64,000 nt of DNA from NCBI GenBank assembly GCA_958510875.1, contig OY294067.1:247457736-247521735 (forward strand), read 5' to 3'. This document shows positions 54,610-64,000 of the stretch, piece after piece. The position numbers and the translations under genes were made by a program. Within the stretch, counting starts at the first letter, position 1; the number at the start of each line of letters is the position of its first letter. Source of the stretch: Endomychus coccineus. Lineage: Eukaryota; Arthropoda; Insecta; Coleoptera; Endomychidae. A model generated the notes under the pieces. It worked only from the letters and a program-made list of their open reading frames with translations, ran no database searches and had not been told where the DNA came from.

Positions 54610-57555
54610 ATTAATTCAGTTAATATCTGTAAGTATCACAAATGCACTAAATTTGGAATGCAAGTTCATACAGATACAGAAATTGCTAATATGTATTCCC
54701 ATTACGGAAAAGATATTGGCAATGCAGCTAAACAAGAAGCTTATACAAGAGATGTTTCCATTTCGAGATAAAATATATCATGCGATAAAACCTTTAAGCA
54801 TTTGTATCAGAAAATGAGTGGACCTATGACTACGAGAAATTCTTTACAAAGTTGCTCCTAATTACACGTTTTTATCGAATTTTTTTTTCTGTGTAGGACA
54901 AATCACAAGGAGTACCGTTCTTGTGTAAATTTAGTCAAGAAGACATTGGAAGATGACATGACGAAAAAAAATTGGCTCCCCCTGTTATGCACACCTATGA
55001 TGAAAAATCAATTTAATCTATACTGCATACTAGCATTTAATGATATCAGGCCGTACCCTGAATTGGTGACATTCTCCCTGAAGTGAGGACATTTTCAAAT
55101 CGATTAAACTCGAAAATGGTTCGATCTAACCAAAATAGAGCAACCTTATCTGTCAGGAAAACAATTACATACTAAAGAGTTGAAGTATTTTTCATCCTGT
55201 GACCCCCTAGTTCTTGAAGTTCCAGATATGAATCAATATATTTGTTTACAGCTATAGTTGAGGATTCGTATACTCATTCACTATTCTGAATTTCATGATT
55301 TTATCTTGAGGCATTTATAAAATTCGACTTTCAGGGTTCTTTGGAAGGCTGTAGCTCCATTAGGGAGCATTTTCCACCCTTGTTCATATGGACTCTACTC
55401 CTTCGAGCCGTGCGAAGAATTCGAATTTTTCTCATGAATTTAGAAACAAACACCCGGCTTATCTTAATATGTAGGTAATAGGTGTGATTTATTTTATCAC
55501 ATAAATGATTTTGTCTGAATCGACTTGAGAATCCTAGAATAACGATTCATTTTCCCAAATGAACATTATTGGTTGGTTCGTAGAAATAGATTGGGTTTCA
55601 TCTAAAATGCACATTAGAAGTGTTTGAGTTCTAATGATGATACCAATCTAAAAATATTAACGCGGCCATAATCGATTATTATTAGATTCCTCATAGTTTC
55701 TTGAGATAGTCAGTCTTCTCTATGCTCAAGCCTAACCTTTTTTAAAACATTCCAATTCCCACATTCCTCTATGAAAATCGATGACTCATTTTTGAATATT
55801 GCGGAATCGGTTTCGTGCATCAGGAAGAAAAACGGTGGATCTTTCTTATCGTGCATTTATTTTCGGTAAAACGGGATCAAAATTCCACAAATTTGTCTAG
55901 CGGATATGTTTTAGCGGAAAATCTGATGGATATATTTAGTTGTAACTGAAAAACTAAAGAAAATTTTAGTGTCAAAATAAGTATTATCAATTATTTTTCT
56001 TTATTAAGGATTTTGTGTGATTTTCAGCAATACATGTGTGATAGGAGGGTAAGCTTTCTTAATATATCACATTTAAAAAATTATATGACTTTTTTTAACA
56101 AAGACGAAATGTCTGATTAATTTAATCAATCGAGAATTTAAATAATTGGGAGAAGGTGATGAGAAACAAAAAAATTGTCAGCAAGCCGAATATAAGTTAT
56201 TTACAGACTTACAGACATTTTAGGAACAAAAAAGTCAATTTTAGTTGCCCGACACCTAACTCACAGCGACCTACAAATACGCTTACAAGTACACCCAAAT
56301 TTGTCAGCAAAGCATTTTTCTTCTTATCGCACTATTGAGACCGATAACAATACTTACCTTATATTACATTTATATTTTTCATAAACATATTATAAATTTG
56401 ATAACTTATTCTTCTCCGGAATAGCTGTACGTATTGCCAATAGTTTTGGTCATTCAATACCGCCATAACGTCAGTTGCCCATTTAGAAATATACTCTACA
56501 CGACTTATACGATTTATACATATTTATGGTGAACAATTTTCAACAACATTTGGTTCATTATCATGAATCATTGATATGAAATCAAGATTTAAAAACATTT
56601 TTTTTCTCTTTTACACTCTGTCGAAGATTTCTTTCAATATATGGCCAAGCTTCGAAGAATTCGTACTTTCGTTTTCTACTTTTCCATAATATTTGACAAC
56701 AGCTCTGCATTAACTTTGTCGAATTTTCACTCATCTATTTGTTCAATGTGTAATTACTAAGAATCATATCGTATTCATACATAAATCATAGAAGTAGAGC
56801 AATAGCTTATGGCATATGTAAATGAATGTATAGAAAGTGTTATAAAAAGTACACAATTTCCAATTCATCAGCAGTAATTACTCAGTCCTCATCATGTAGG
56901 AAATAACTAACAATATAAAAGTACCAACATAGTTAATTTCATTGACTAGGAGAAACTTCATCTGCAAAACAAGAAGCAGAATGAGAATTCTGCATATTTT
57001 CAAGGAAACTTTGAATTAAATAATAATTTTATAGAATAATTGTATGAAGCTACAATGTTAAATTAATTGTTCAATTAATTATGACTGCATATCTGAAAGA
57101 TCATCTACTGCGGAGACCTTGATGGAAACAACATCTGCCTTGATTGCCACATAAAACATTGAAGATTCACGCTCAAAGATCAGGGTCATCTTGATTTTAC
57201 TCCATCCGGCGATAGCGAGGATAGACTATTTCAACTTTTTCATTACTAACATTTGCAGCTCGGGTAGAATGCAAAGTGTCATTCAAGATAAAATTCATAA
57301 CCGACTCAGTCGTGTGTGATGAGTTCAACTTTCCAAGATAAAAATTGTTCCACTACGGAATTTAAATCAAGGATGTCTACATTACCTCTACTTACGATCC
57401 TCGACAAATTGTAGACTGTTTGTATAGATCTCAGACATGTTGATAATAAGAATTTAAATAGCATCTCGTTAGCTATTAGTAAATTGAGACCTAGTCATAT
57501 TCATGATAACAATTAATTCAGCCTTCTATCGTCATTCGGTCTAAAATAAGACACT
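54610..57555. other. Long AT-rich stretch, no gene seen
   Basis: Frames at 54554-54817 and 56156-56338 have no recognised motif. No repeats or RNA genes were found. Confidence 0.4.
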
Positions 57556-57559
57556 TCTT

Positions 57560-57645
57560 GTAAGGTTTCGCAAAAAGAAATTTATTATCTCAATGTACAT
57601 TACGCGTTCCGGCATCATCAGAAATAACTGAAATTTTATGAATCA
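57560..57645 (-). repeat. PLE family D terminus, minus strand
   Basis: aaatttattatctcaatgta, then cattacgcgttccggcatca and tcagaaataactgaa, is the complement of 62110-62175. On the minus strand it reads ttctgatgatgccggaac and then a GAAA box mutated to GTAA. Confidence 0.7.
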
Positions 57646-57649
57646 TTTT

Positions 57650-58165
57650 TAAGGACCCCCTACAGCATGCATACTACCATTTATTTATCGATAACCTTTT
57701 GGTATATACTGTTTGACAACGATTATGGTACACTTTCCTTGACTGCCATATTTATCCAGCAATTCTTCCTGAATTTTGAACAGTGACCATGCTTCCTATG
57801 TTGCATCTTGACATATAAGTTTCTGGTTTTTCCGGAAATTACACCACCTTTCGATTCATAAATGAAACGCTATTGTATCTTATCACATTTTCCAAGTACA
57901 CATAATTTTTCGAATCAAATGATAACCCATAGTTGATATTTCGATTATCGGCGTGCTCATTCTATTTTTGCTCTGGGGTGTACCAGGAACCTGTAACACA
58001 GTATATGTGGATGACAAAATATGCCTTTGGTTAGGTTCTGATAGACAACTAAATTGCTTCAACAATTAAATACATTCACCATAGAGAAAGAAAACAAGGC
58101 TTGCATACATTCTCGTGGTTTAAAATTCGCAAGTGTCAAGTATACTTAAACATACCGGTTGTGAA
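57650..58165. other. Unassigned stretch
   Basis: No motif or repeat recognised. A 60-codon minus-strand frame (57883-58065) has no family match that I can name. Confidence 0.35.
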
Positions 58166-58177
58166 TATTATGTACTC

Positions 58178-58799
58178 ACCACGGCCTGGGAACTCGAGGC
58201 TGTTTCCTATGTGAGAAGTGACTCCGCTAAGCGTCAACTGTCGCGTAGTACAAAAAAGGGTGGCTCAGTAGTCGAAGATTGATCTCTGACAACTGTCATT
58301 CTTGACTTGTAAACACAAGGAATACCTGCGTTTTTAGAAAAAAAAATACGAAACCGTGCATTGTGCCGAAATGCAAAACAGGGTACAAAAGTGTGAAGCA
58401 AAAAACTTCTGTTTTTGAAGTGCCGAAAGATGCGGAAATGCGAAAAAAGTGGATGCTTGCGATTCCGGAAGAAATCGTTTTAACGAGGTCTTTTATGAAG
58501 TTATTTTTAAGGTGAGTAATACATTTTGACAAGAGTAACAGCTCTATTCCTCTCTCAAATCAGAATAGTAAATATTGCGTTAAGAGAAAAATTATTTTAC
58601 TTAAAATGTGCGGTTATTTATTATCTATCAATCTTTGTATTGTGGGGCTTGAAATTTGAACGATATGACGCCTAATCCTGACATCAAACTTCGATCCAAG
58701 CGCTAGCTAGTGGCTGAGCGAGGGAGTACGAGTTTGGCTACGCGTGAGAGACTCATGTCAAACATACGAATTCCCAGACCTGTATGTACGACCGTGGTG
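58178..58799 (+). mobile_element. Possible THAP-bearing (P-element-like) remnant
   Basis: caccacggcctgggaactcg at 58178 has an inverted counterpart at 58768-58799 (cgaattcccagacc ... ccgtggtg, with an 11-base insertion in the right copy). Flanking sequence within 150 bases on each side is more GC-rich. Between them is a THAP exon. P elements have THAP transposases and inverted ends with 8-bp duplications; no such duplication is seen, so this is only a possibility. Confidence 0.4.
58330..58511 (+). pseudogene. THAP domain exon, no start codon seen
   Basis: Frame from about 58300: FRKKNTKPCIVPKCKTGYKS, VKQKTSVFEVPKDAEMRKKW, MLAIPEEIVLTRSFMKLFLR. The C-x4-C pair (CIVPKC), the FEVPKD turn and the KKW tryptophan with the following AIP fit the N-terminal half of a THAP zinc finger, a C2CH DNA-binding module of P-element transposases and host factors. 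The frame stops at a TGA that is part of a good donor site, AAG/GTGAGT (58511/58512), so it may be an exon. The distal C and H of the domain would be on the next exon, which I could not find. No in-frame ATG precedes the cysteines, hence the pseudogene call. Confidence 0.6.
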
Positions 58800-59199
58800 C
58801 TCACCTACGGAGATTGCTAACTCATTAAAGTTCTACAAAATTCTTTAATATTCTGAGTAATACATTATCTAAATTATAATCGTTTATTCATAGGGTTAAG
58901 AATAAACTTTGAGAAATTCAATGGTGGTACTTTATGATAATTTTTTATATTGATATGATAAAATAAAACACTTTTAATTTGTTTTTTATCACATATATTA
59001 TAGAAACTAATCATGACTATAGTTTAGCCACTAGGGTGTCATCTTCAAACAATACTAATGTATGAAGATACGAATAATCTTGGCTATTTATGATACAATA
59101 TAAGACACAGATAACAAGTGGTGTTTCGGTTGAGGGAATACATTGCTATAGGATAGTATAATTGAAATTGGATAATGAGGTAGAGTTAATATTGGGATA

Positions 59200-59750
59200 A
59201 GGGAATTTTGAAGCGGAGGAGAACTAGGAAGGCGTAAGTGGATTATGACAATTTTACGTTGTCAAGACATCAAACAGAATGCTGTCTACAGGATTAATTG
59301 ATCGTTAAAACTTTTATTGTCTTTATTTTTAATACCTTTGAATATTTCTATCGATTCTGGTGTGTTTAATTCGAAAACAATACTATGGTTATGTTGAATT
59401 TTAATTTCCTCTAATTTTGGAAAAGTGTGCTCTGCTTCTAAAATATGGTTAGAAGAAAATGAATAGGTTTAATTAAGTCTGAAAGATCGGAAATGTTTCT
59501 TACATCTAATTTCTATATTACGACTAGACCTACCGATGTAAAAGTTATCACGCTCTGAACAGGTCTATATATATATTATTTGTTGTATCCTTAGCATTGA
59601 ACAAGAAATAGGACAATATATTTTGAGATATAAAGCTAACGTTTAGATTATGTTTCGATAAAAAGTTAGCAATTCTTCCACTTAGGGTACCATAATATGC
59701 TGAAGAATCAGAATTTTTGGAGTAAGTTGATTTCTGATTTCTTCTGTCAA
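59200..59750 (-). pseudogene. Inverted duplicate of the PLE-C GIY-YIG region
   Basis: The complement of this stretch repeats the segment at 60200-60700: gtgtgataacttttacatcg (59533-59552, complement), the surrounding CDNFYIGR-coding bases and the terminal block. It is a decayed mirror copy in the left arm of the foldback. Confidence 0.75.
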
Positions 59751-59819
59751 TTAGTTTGGATATAATAAGGGGTTGAAAACTATTGTTAATGGCTACAACC
59801 TAATGATATGGCAATAGTG

Positions 59820-60660
59820 TTATTCCCCCAATGAATGTGAAATCAAAAATTCTGGAAAAATCACATACAAATTCCGTATTAAAATCCGTGATAGAACAAG
59901 CTTTTGATCTTCAAAGATTCATCACGACAATTGAATGTTTTTTTATCCTCCAAATATAATATTCATCCTAACATTAAGTTCACTTTGAAAACTGAGAAAG
60001 ATAGAAAACCTACATTCACAGATACACCTATTGCCAATTAATCTTTTGGTCCCCTCAGTCACGAATTAGCAGCATATAACTCAATGATAAACCTTCTCAC
60101 TTCCTCTTTGACCTGAAAACTAGAATGAAGAATTGGATATAATCAAGGTTATAGCCATTAACAATGGTTTTCAACCTTAAATTATATTCAAATTAATTGA
60201 CAGAAAAAAGCAGAGGTTAACTCACTCAAGTATCTATCCTTTTACAAAAAATTCTGATTATTCATCAAAATACGTCTCCCTCACATATTTTGGTACCGTA
60301 AATAAAAGAATTGCAGACATTTTATCAAAACAAAATCTAAAAGTTAACTACAAACCTCAAGATAAATTGTCCTATTTTTTAAAGTTTAATAAACTTGAAG
60401 TATATAAATTAACTTGTTCAGAGTGTGATAACTTTTACATCGGTAGATCTAGTCGTAATATAGAAATTCGACATAAGGAAGATTTTCGATCGGTTACAAT
60501 TAATAAGACATATTCATCTTTCTATAACCATATTTAAGAAGCAGGGCACACTTTTCCAAATTTAAATGAAGTTGAAATTTTACATAACCAGAGTACAGGT
60601 TTAAAATTAAACACAATAGAAAAGTTCAAAGGTATTGCAAATAAAATACAATAAAACTTT
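59820..60660 (+). pseudogene. PLE reverse transcriptase C-terminus and GIY-YIG, family C
   Basis: HPNIKFTLKTEKDRKPTFTD (59962-60021) is the PLE strand before the thumb (usual HP.IKFT.E.E....LPFLD). NSMINLLTSSL and EELDIIKVIAINNGF (60090-60170) follow, the last step before the linker. Then ADILSKQNLKVNYKPQDKLS (60320-60370) and YKLTCSECDNFYIGRSSRNI EIRHKEDF (60400-60490), a well-kept GIY-YIG core, and PNLNEVEILHNQSTGLKL (60555-60610), which has the E and N expected of the nuclease. Stops separate the parts. It ends before the mariner. Confidence 0.8.
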
Positions 60661-60813
60661 AAACGATCGATTAGACGTGTACTACAGCATTCTGTTTGAT
60701 GTCTTGATAAAATAAAATTCCCCATAATCCTCTTGCTACTTCCTAGTACACCTCCGCATCAAAATTTTCTCATCACAATATTAACTTTACCTCATTATCC
60801 AATTTCAATTATA

Positions 60814-61880
60814 ATGGGTGATCCATTTCGAGGTTCCCTACACAGAAAATTCAAATTTAATGGGGAATGTATATTATCATTTGAAATGTGCTCTTTGACA
60901 TTTAGTTTTTGGAAATTATGTCTATCAAATGTTGGCAGCGGCTACGTCTGAGATGGTCCATCCGTTGAGTCCAATTTTCGATGACTCGTTCGAGCATTTG
61001 GACTGGTAACTGGCGAATGACACGCGTGATGTTTTGCTCCAAGGCCTGAATCGAAGCGGGATTGTTCGCATAAACTTTAGACTTTACATATCCCTACAGG
61101 AAAGAGTCTAACGGTGTGATATCACACGATCTTGGTGGCCAATCGACCGGCCCAAAACGTGAAATTATGTTCTGACCGAAGTGTTCTCTCAATAAATCCA
61201 TTGATTGATGCGATGTGTGGGAAGTGCCGTCTTGTTGAAACCAAATGTCCCCGAGATCACGAGCTTCAATTTCAGGCATTAAATAGTCGGTTACCATGGC
61301 ACGATAACGGTCGCCATTGACGGTTACGTTCTCACCGGCATCATTTTTGAAGAAATATGGACCGATGATTCCACCGGCCCACAAACCACACCAAACCGTT
61401 GTTTTTTCTGGATGAAGTGGCAGCTCTTGAATCTCTTCAGGTTGCTGTTCGTCCCAAATGCGGCAATTTTGCTTGTTTACATACCCATTGAGCCAGAAAT
61501 GGGCCTCATCGCTGAACAAAATTTGCCTCGAAAACGCCGGATGTTCTTGGAACTTTTCAAGAGATCATAGAGCGAAGCGATGTCGCCTGGGAAGGTCGAG
61601 CGGCTTCAGTTGTTGCACAAGATGTATTTTGTACGCTCAGTAGGCCGATTATGTTGACCATAAGTTGGGCGAAGTGCACGAAACACATTCTTCACAGAAC
61701 GTGCATTTTCGTAATAAAGTTGAACGATTTGTAAACGTTGTTTAGGCGTAAGTCTTTCCATTATGAAATGCCAAACAATACTGAACAAAAATAACATGAC
61801 AGCATGACACGATTCACACGTGATCTGTCAAGAAAAGGCTATTGAAAAAAGAAAAAAGTATCTCTACTTGGATCACCCGT
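60814..61880 (-). mobile_element. Tc1/mariner-type transposon inserted in the PLE
   Basis: Ends: atgggtgatccatttcg (60814) and the complement of cttggatcacccgt (61880); TA flanks at 60812-60813 and 61881-61882. The intact PLE-C sequence at 59151 (complement ccaatttcaattatactatc) shows the target as caattaTActatcc, exactly the sequence left after removing the element and one TA. A single minus-strand transposase pseudogene fills it. The length of about 1.07 kb shows internal deletion. Confidence 0.95.
60902..61761 (-). pseudogene. Tc1/mariner transposase pseudogene
   Basis: From 61761: MERLTPKQRLQIVQLYYENA, RSVKNVFRALRPTYGQHNRP (helix-turn-helix), then a deletion removing the second half of the DNA-binding region. 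It resumes as LKPLDLPRRHRFAL, stop (TGA), SLEKFQEHPAFSRQ (about 61600-61530) and runs into FSDEAHFWLNGYVNKQNCRI (first Asp), IWFQQDGTSHTSHQ (second Asp) and WPPRSCDITPLDSFL (third Asp about 35 residues after the second), then an amber stop in place of the family Trp, then GYVKSKVYANNPASIQALEQ and the C-terminus ending at 60902. All three acidic residues survive, but two stops and the deletion make it inactive. Confidence 0.88.
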
Positions 61881-62094
61881 TACTATCCTAGCAATGTATT
61901 TTCCCAACCGGAACCCCACTTGTTACCTTTGTCTTATATTGTACGAGTACCATAAATAACCAAGATTATTCATATTTTCATACATTATTATCTTTTAAAG
62001 ATGACACGCTAGTGTCGAAACTATAGTCACGATTTGTTTCTATACCCTTTCACGTAATTTTGGATAATAAACATTTGTTAAGATATAGAAGAAC

Positions 62095-62185
62095 ATAACG
62101 ATTTTCACACTTCAGTTATTCTCCTGGTGATGCCGGAAGGCGAAATGTACATTGAGATAATAAATTTCAAATTGTGAAACCTTCC
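62095..62185 (+). repeat. PLE family D terminus, plus strand
   Basis: cttcagttattctcctggtg, atgccggaaggcgaaatgta, cattgagataataaatttc. It is the inverted match of 57560-57645. Confidence 0.7.
62125..62155 (+). ncRNA. Hammerhead-like core, PLE family D
   Basis: CTGGTGAT, GCC, GGAA loop, GGC, GAAATGTACATTGAGA. The boxes CTGNTGA (G for A at the fourth base) and GAAA surround a 3-bp stem. The partner copy at 57.6 kb has CTGATGAT but a damaged GAAA, so the ancestral form probably had both. Self-cleavage is unproven. Confidence 0.45.
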
Positions 62186-62368
62186 CAATATCTGCGTATT
62201 TTATTTTCTATTTATGATGTAGTTTAAGTTGGCAGATCCAGCATATGCGTACAAAATATTCTGAATTCAGACTACAATGTTTCACTAGCATATTCTACGA
62301 CTAGACTGAAATAGGGGAGACCGGGGCATCGTAGGATAATCAGGACAATAATCCGTGGAATGAACACA

Positions 62369-62700
62369 TCAATTAGCTTCAAATAATTGCGAATGACTTA
62401 GGTCTATTTGTTTATTAGGAAGTGGAGTATTGTTCTTGTGTTTGTAAATTTCCAGAGATTCCAGCAATTTTTGTGACAAGCCTGTATCAGCTGTATATAA
62501 AATATGTGAACTGTCTATTTCAGGAAAGGGAACATTATTATCGTAAAAATGATCTGCAAATGTGGCACCTATTTTGAAACTCTGCAGCATCTTTCATGTT
62601 CATTAAACTTAATAGAAAATAAATGCCCTGTTAGGCCCACATAAAAGGCATCGCCTTAGCGATATGAACATAGCAATATTTGATTTTAAAATATGGATAC
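62369..62700 (-). pseudogene. PLE GIY-YIG endonuclease fragment, family D
   Basis: From about 62680 on the minus strand: KLYPYFKIKYCYVHIAKAMP, frameshift, AFYVGLTGHLFSIKFNEH (GIY-YIG core), then KIGATFADHFYDNNVPFPEI, SSHILYTADTGLSQKLLESL and EIYKHKNN-TPLPNKQIDLS. The F-A-DH, LLE-EI and LN-Q positions match the C-terminal half of PLE nucleases. The reverse-transcriptase part upstream (62700-63000) is not recognisable. Confidence 0.7.
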
Positions 62701-63750
62701 AGTTTCATATCACATAGTAAGGAATGGAAGGATAGAATTTTTTTCTGGGGATAATTGTATGTAGGTGCTGTTGTCAAGTATAGGAACAATTATTATAATT
62801 TTGATTAGTGTTAGCATTCTGAAAATTAATTTGAGACTTTTCGATTTCTGCGAAATCATGGTAGTTCAGTAAACCTAACTTCGCAACTCCCACAGCGATT
62901 TGCAATTTCGAAAATGGGATAAATGGGCGTTAAAAGAATTTGGCCGGAAATTAACACGTAGGTTGAAGGTTTCACTTTTTCCATTATCATTAACAGGTCC
63001 CTAACTTCATTTTAATTATTTCATTAGCATTTCAAAGAAAACCGCCGTGAATATTATTTCTAGGATAAAATGGTACCTACCTACCTTATTTAAATAATAT
63101 GCGATGAATTGTCGCGGGTCAATTGTCGGCAATAAGTCGGGCGACGAACAGTTGCACCCAAACGGATAACTTTATACTACCCTTATACAATGCTTAGTAA
63201 AAAGTGAGCAAAAGAATTGTACCCTCTTCAAATGGATAGGAATTTTTAAACATATTGTACAGAATAGTAAGATAGTTGTTTTGTTCGAGCGAATAAATAT
63301 ATTTCGCTAATAATAATCAATAACTCTATCACCTGGTCCAGTAAAATAATAAGAAATAATAAGATTCCGTGATGTCTCTAGGTACGTTGTCGATTAATAT
63401 GTTTTCGTGGTTGCCGATTATTATTTTATGATCATAAAGTACTGACGATAGTTTTCTGAAAATTTCTGAAAAAATTACAATTTACCATTTCCACACTACA
63501 ATCTTTAAATATTTTGTTCTACAAAAAATACCCTACCGTGATGGCTTTCGGTGCAAATTTCACTAAAAGTAGGAGAATTCTAGAAAATTGCCTCGTTTTC
63601 CTTCATCGGTCTCGGTCTTCGTTCAACGTGTCAAATTATAAGTTTTTGTGGTTGCTGAATAGTATTTTATGGTTATTATGTTTTTCGAAAAATTTTAGAT
63701 AAAAAAGAGCAGACGCTTTTGGAGCATCAATGATGATGCGGCGTACGTGT
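62700..63750. other. Unassigned AT-rich stretch
   Basis: No motif. A CpG-richer patch at 63105-63160 (ttgtcgcgggtcaattgtcg) is unexplained. The 62-codon frame at 63514-63702 shows no family signature. Confidence 0.35.
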
Positions 63751-63752
63751 AC

Positions 63753-63825
63753 TATAGAGATCCTATACACAAGATCTCTATAACGTGGACACGTTAACGA
63801 GTACGGAGAACACAGCAGCTGTGTT
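63753..63825. repeat. Cluster of three perfect palindromes
   Basis: TATAGAGATC/GATCTCTATA (10-bp arms, 63753-63762 and 63773-63782), TAACGTG-ga-CACGTTA (63781-63796) and AACACAG-cag-CTGTGTT (63809-63825). The surrounding 63720-63900 is less AT-rich than its neighbours. The function is unknown; it may belong to a repeat that runs off my recognition. Confidence 0.9.
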
Positions 63826-64000
63826 AGAGCGCAGAGGGAAAGGAACTGGTATGCTGGCAATCGTATCTGAGATGCAACTGTAAGATCAAGTCCTCTTACC
63901 TCTTTCAATTTATAAAACACGTGTTTACTCTGTGAAATATCGATCTTTATTAAAACATATTAACCGAAAATAAAATATTGTGAATTAAATTAACGTATAT

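Larger units (their letters stand above)
58913..62045 (+). mobile_element. PLE family C, foldback copy 3, carrying a mariner
   Basis: The inverted left arm (58913-59800) mirrors the right side: terminus, GIY-YIG segment, then ggttgaaaactattgttaat at 59772, which faces the complement of attaacaatggttttcaacc at 60157. The loop (59820-60150) and right arm hold plus-strand coding pieces. The right terminus, gatgacacgctagtgtcg with aaactatagtcacgatttgt (61998-62038), is preceded by a 1067-bp mariner at 60814-61880. Confidence 0.82.

Noticed and set aside
63720..63920. tRNA-derived SINE or tRNA gene in the GC-richer island
   Set aside because: I could not find A and B boxes or a cloverleaf; the palindromes do not fold as a tRNA.

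Overview
This window is strongly AT-rich eukaryotic DNA packed with decayed transposable elements, and I read it as an insect (or other arthropod) nuclear intergenic or intronic region. The reasons are several lineages of Penelope-like elements (PLEs) carrying GIY-YIG endonuclease tails, Tc1/mariner elements flanked by TA, a ZMYM1-type hAT, LINE reverse-transcriptase relics, a Crypton-type tyrosine recombinase with a short spliceosomal intron, and a THAP exon with a GT donor. I see no operons, rRNA, tRNA or CRISPR. Almost all coding sequence is broken. Exceptions are the recombinase at 45-46 kb, the reverse-transcriptase part of the LINE at 20.4-21.7 kb, and one long PLE frame at 31-33 kb.

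Layout. 0.1-4.3 kb: diverged repeats, then a decayed PLE copy (family A). 4.75-6.54 kb: a complete but dead hAT with terminal repeats and a perfect 8-bp target duplication. 6.5-16.5 kb: sparse, with a solo inverted PLE terminus (8.7 kb), a G/C run, a short repeat (11.8 kb) and a LINE relic (15 kb). 16.5-22.4 kb: two adjacent inverted-repeat elements. One is a foldback with roughly 800-bp arms around an unrecognised ORF. The other has 141-bp subterminal tandem repeats, a CXC-type cysteine-rich coding fragment and a truncated LINE inside it. 22.4-30 kb: PLE families B and C, LINE pieces and another foldback. 30.4-33 kb: the best PLE copy (A, minus strand). 34.6-38 kb: PLE-B, a LINE and an internally deleted mariner. 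38.1-38.9 kb: a CpG-richer block and a plausible first coding exon of a host gene. 39.3-40.2 and 50.0-51.0 kb: two copies of a non-autonomous TA-target transposon. 40.7-44.5 kb: LINE relics. 44.76-46.36 kb: the tyrosine recombinase between related palindromes. 49.1-62.7 kb: PLE copies of families B, C and D, one interrupted by the short transposon and one by a mariner, plus a THAP exon at 58.3 kb.

Three things stand out. First, an intact, intron-containing tyrosine recombinase lies between palindromic sequences that share a motif on both sides, which looks like a self-contained mobile unit with its own sites. Second, the PLE lineages here repeatedly end in the same hammerhead-like design (CTGANGAT, stem, GAAA), and many copies are inverted (foldback) at their termini. 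Third, nested insertions can be dated against empty-site copies within the same window, which proves TA target duplication for two DNA transposons. All family names rest on motifs read by eye; no database search was possible.
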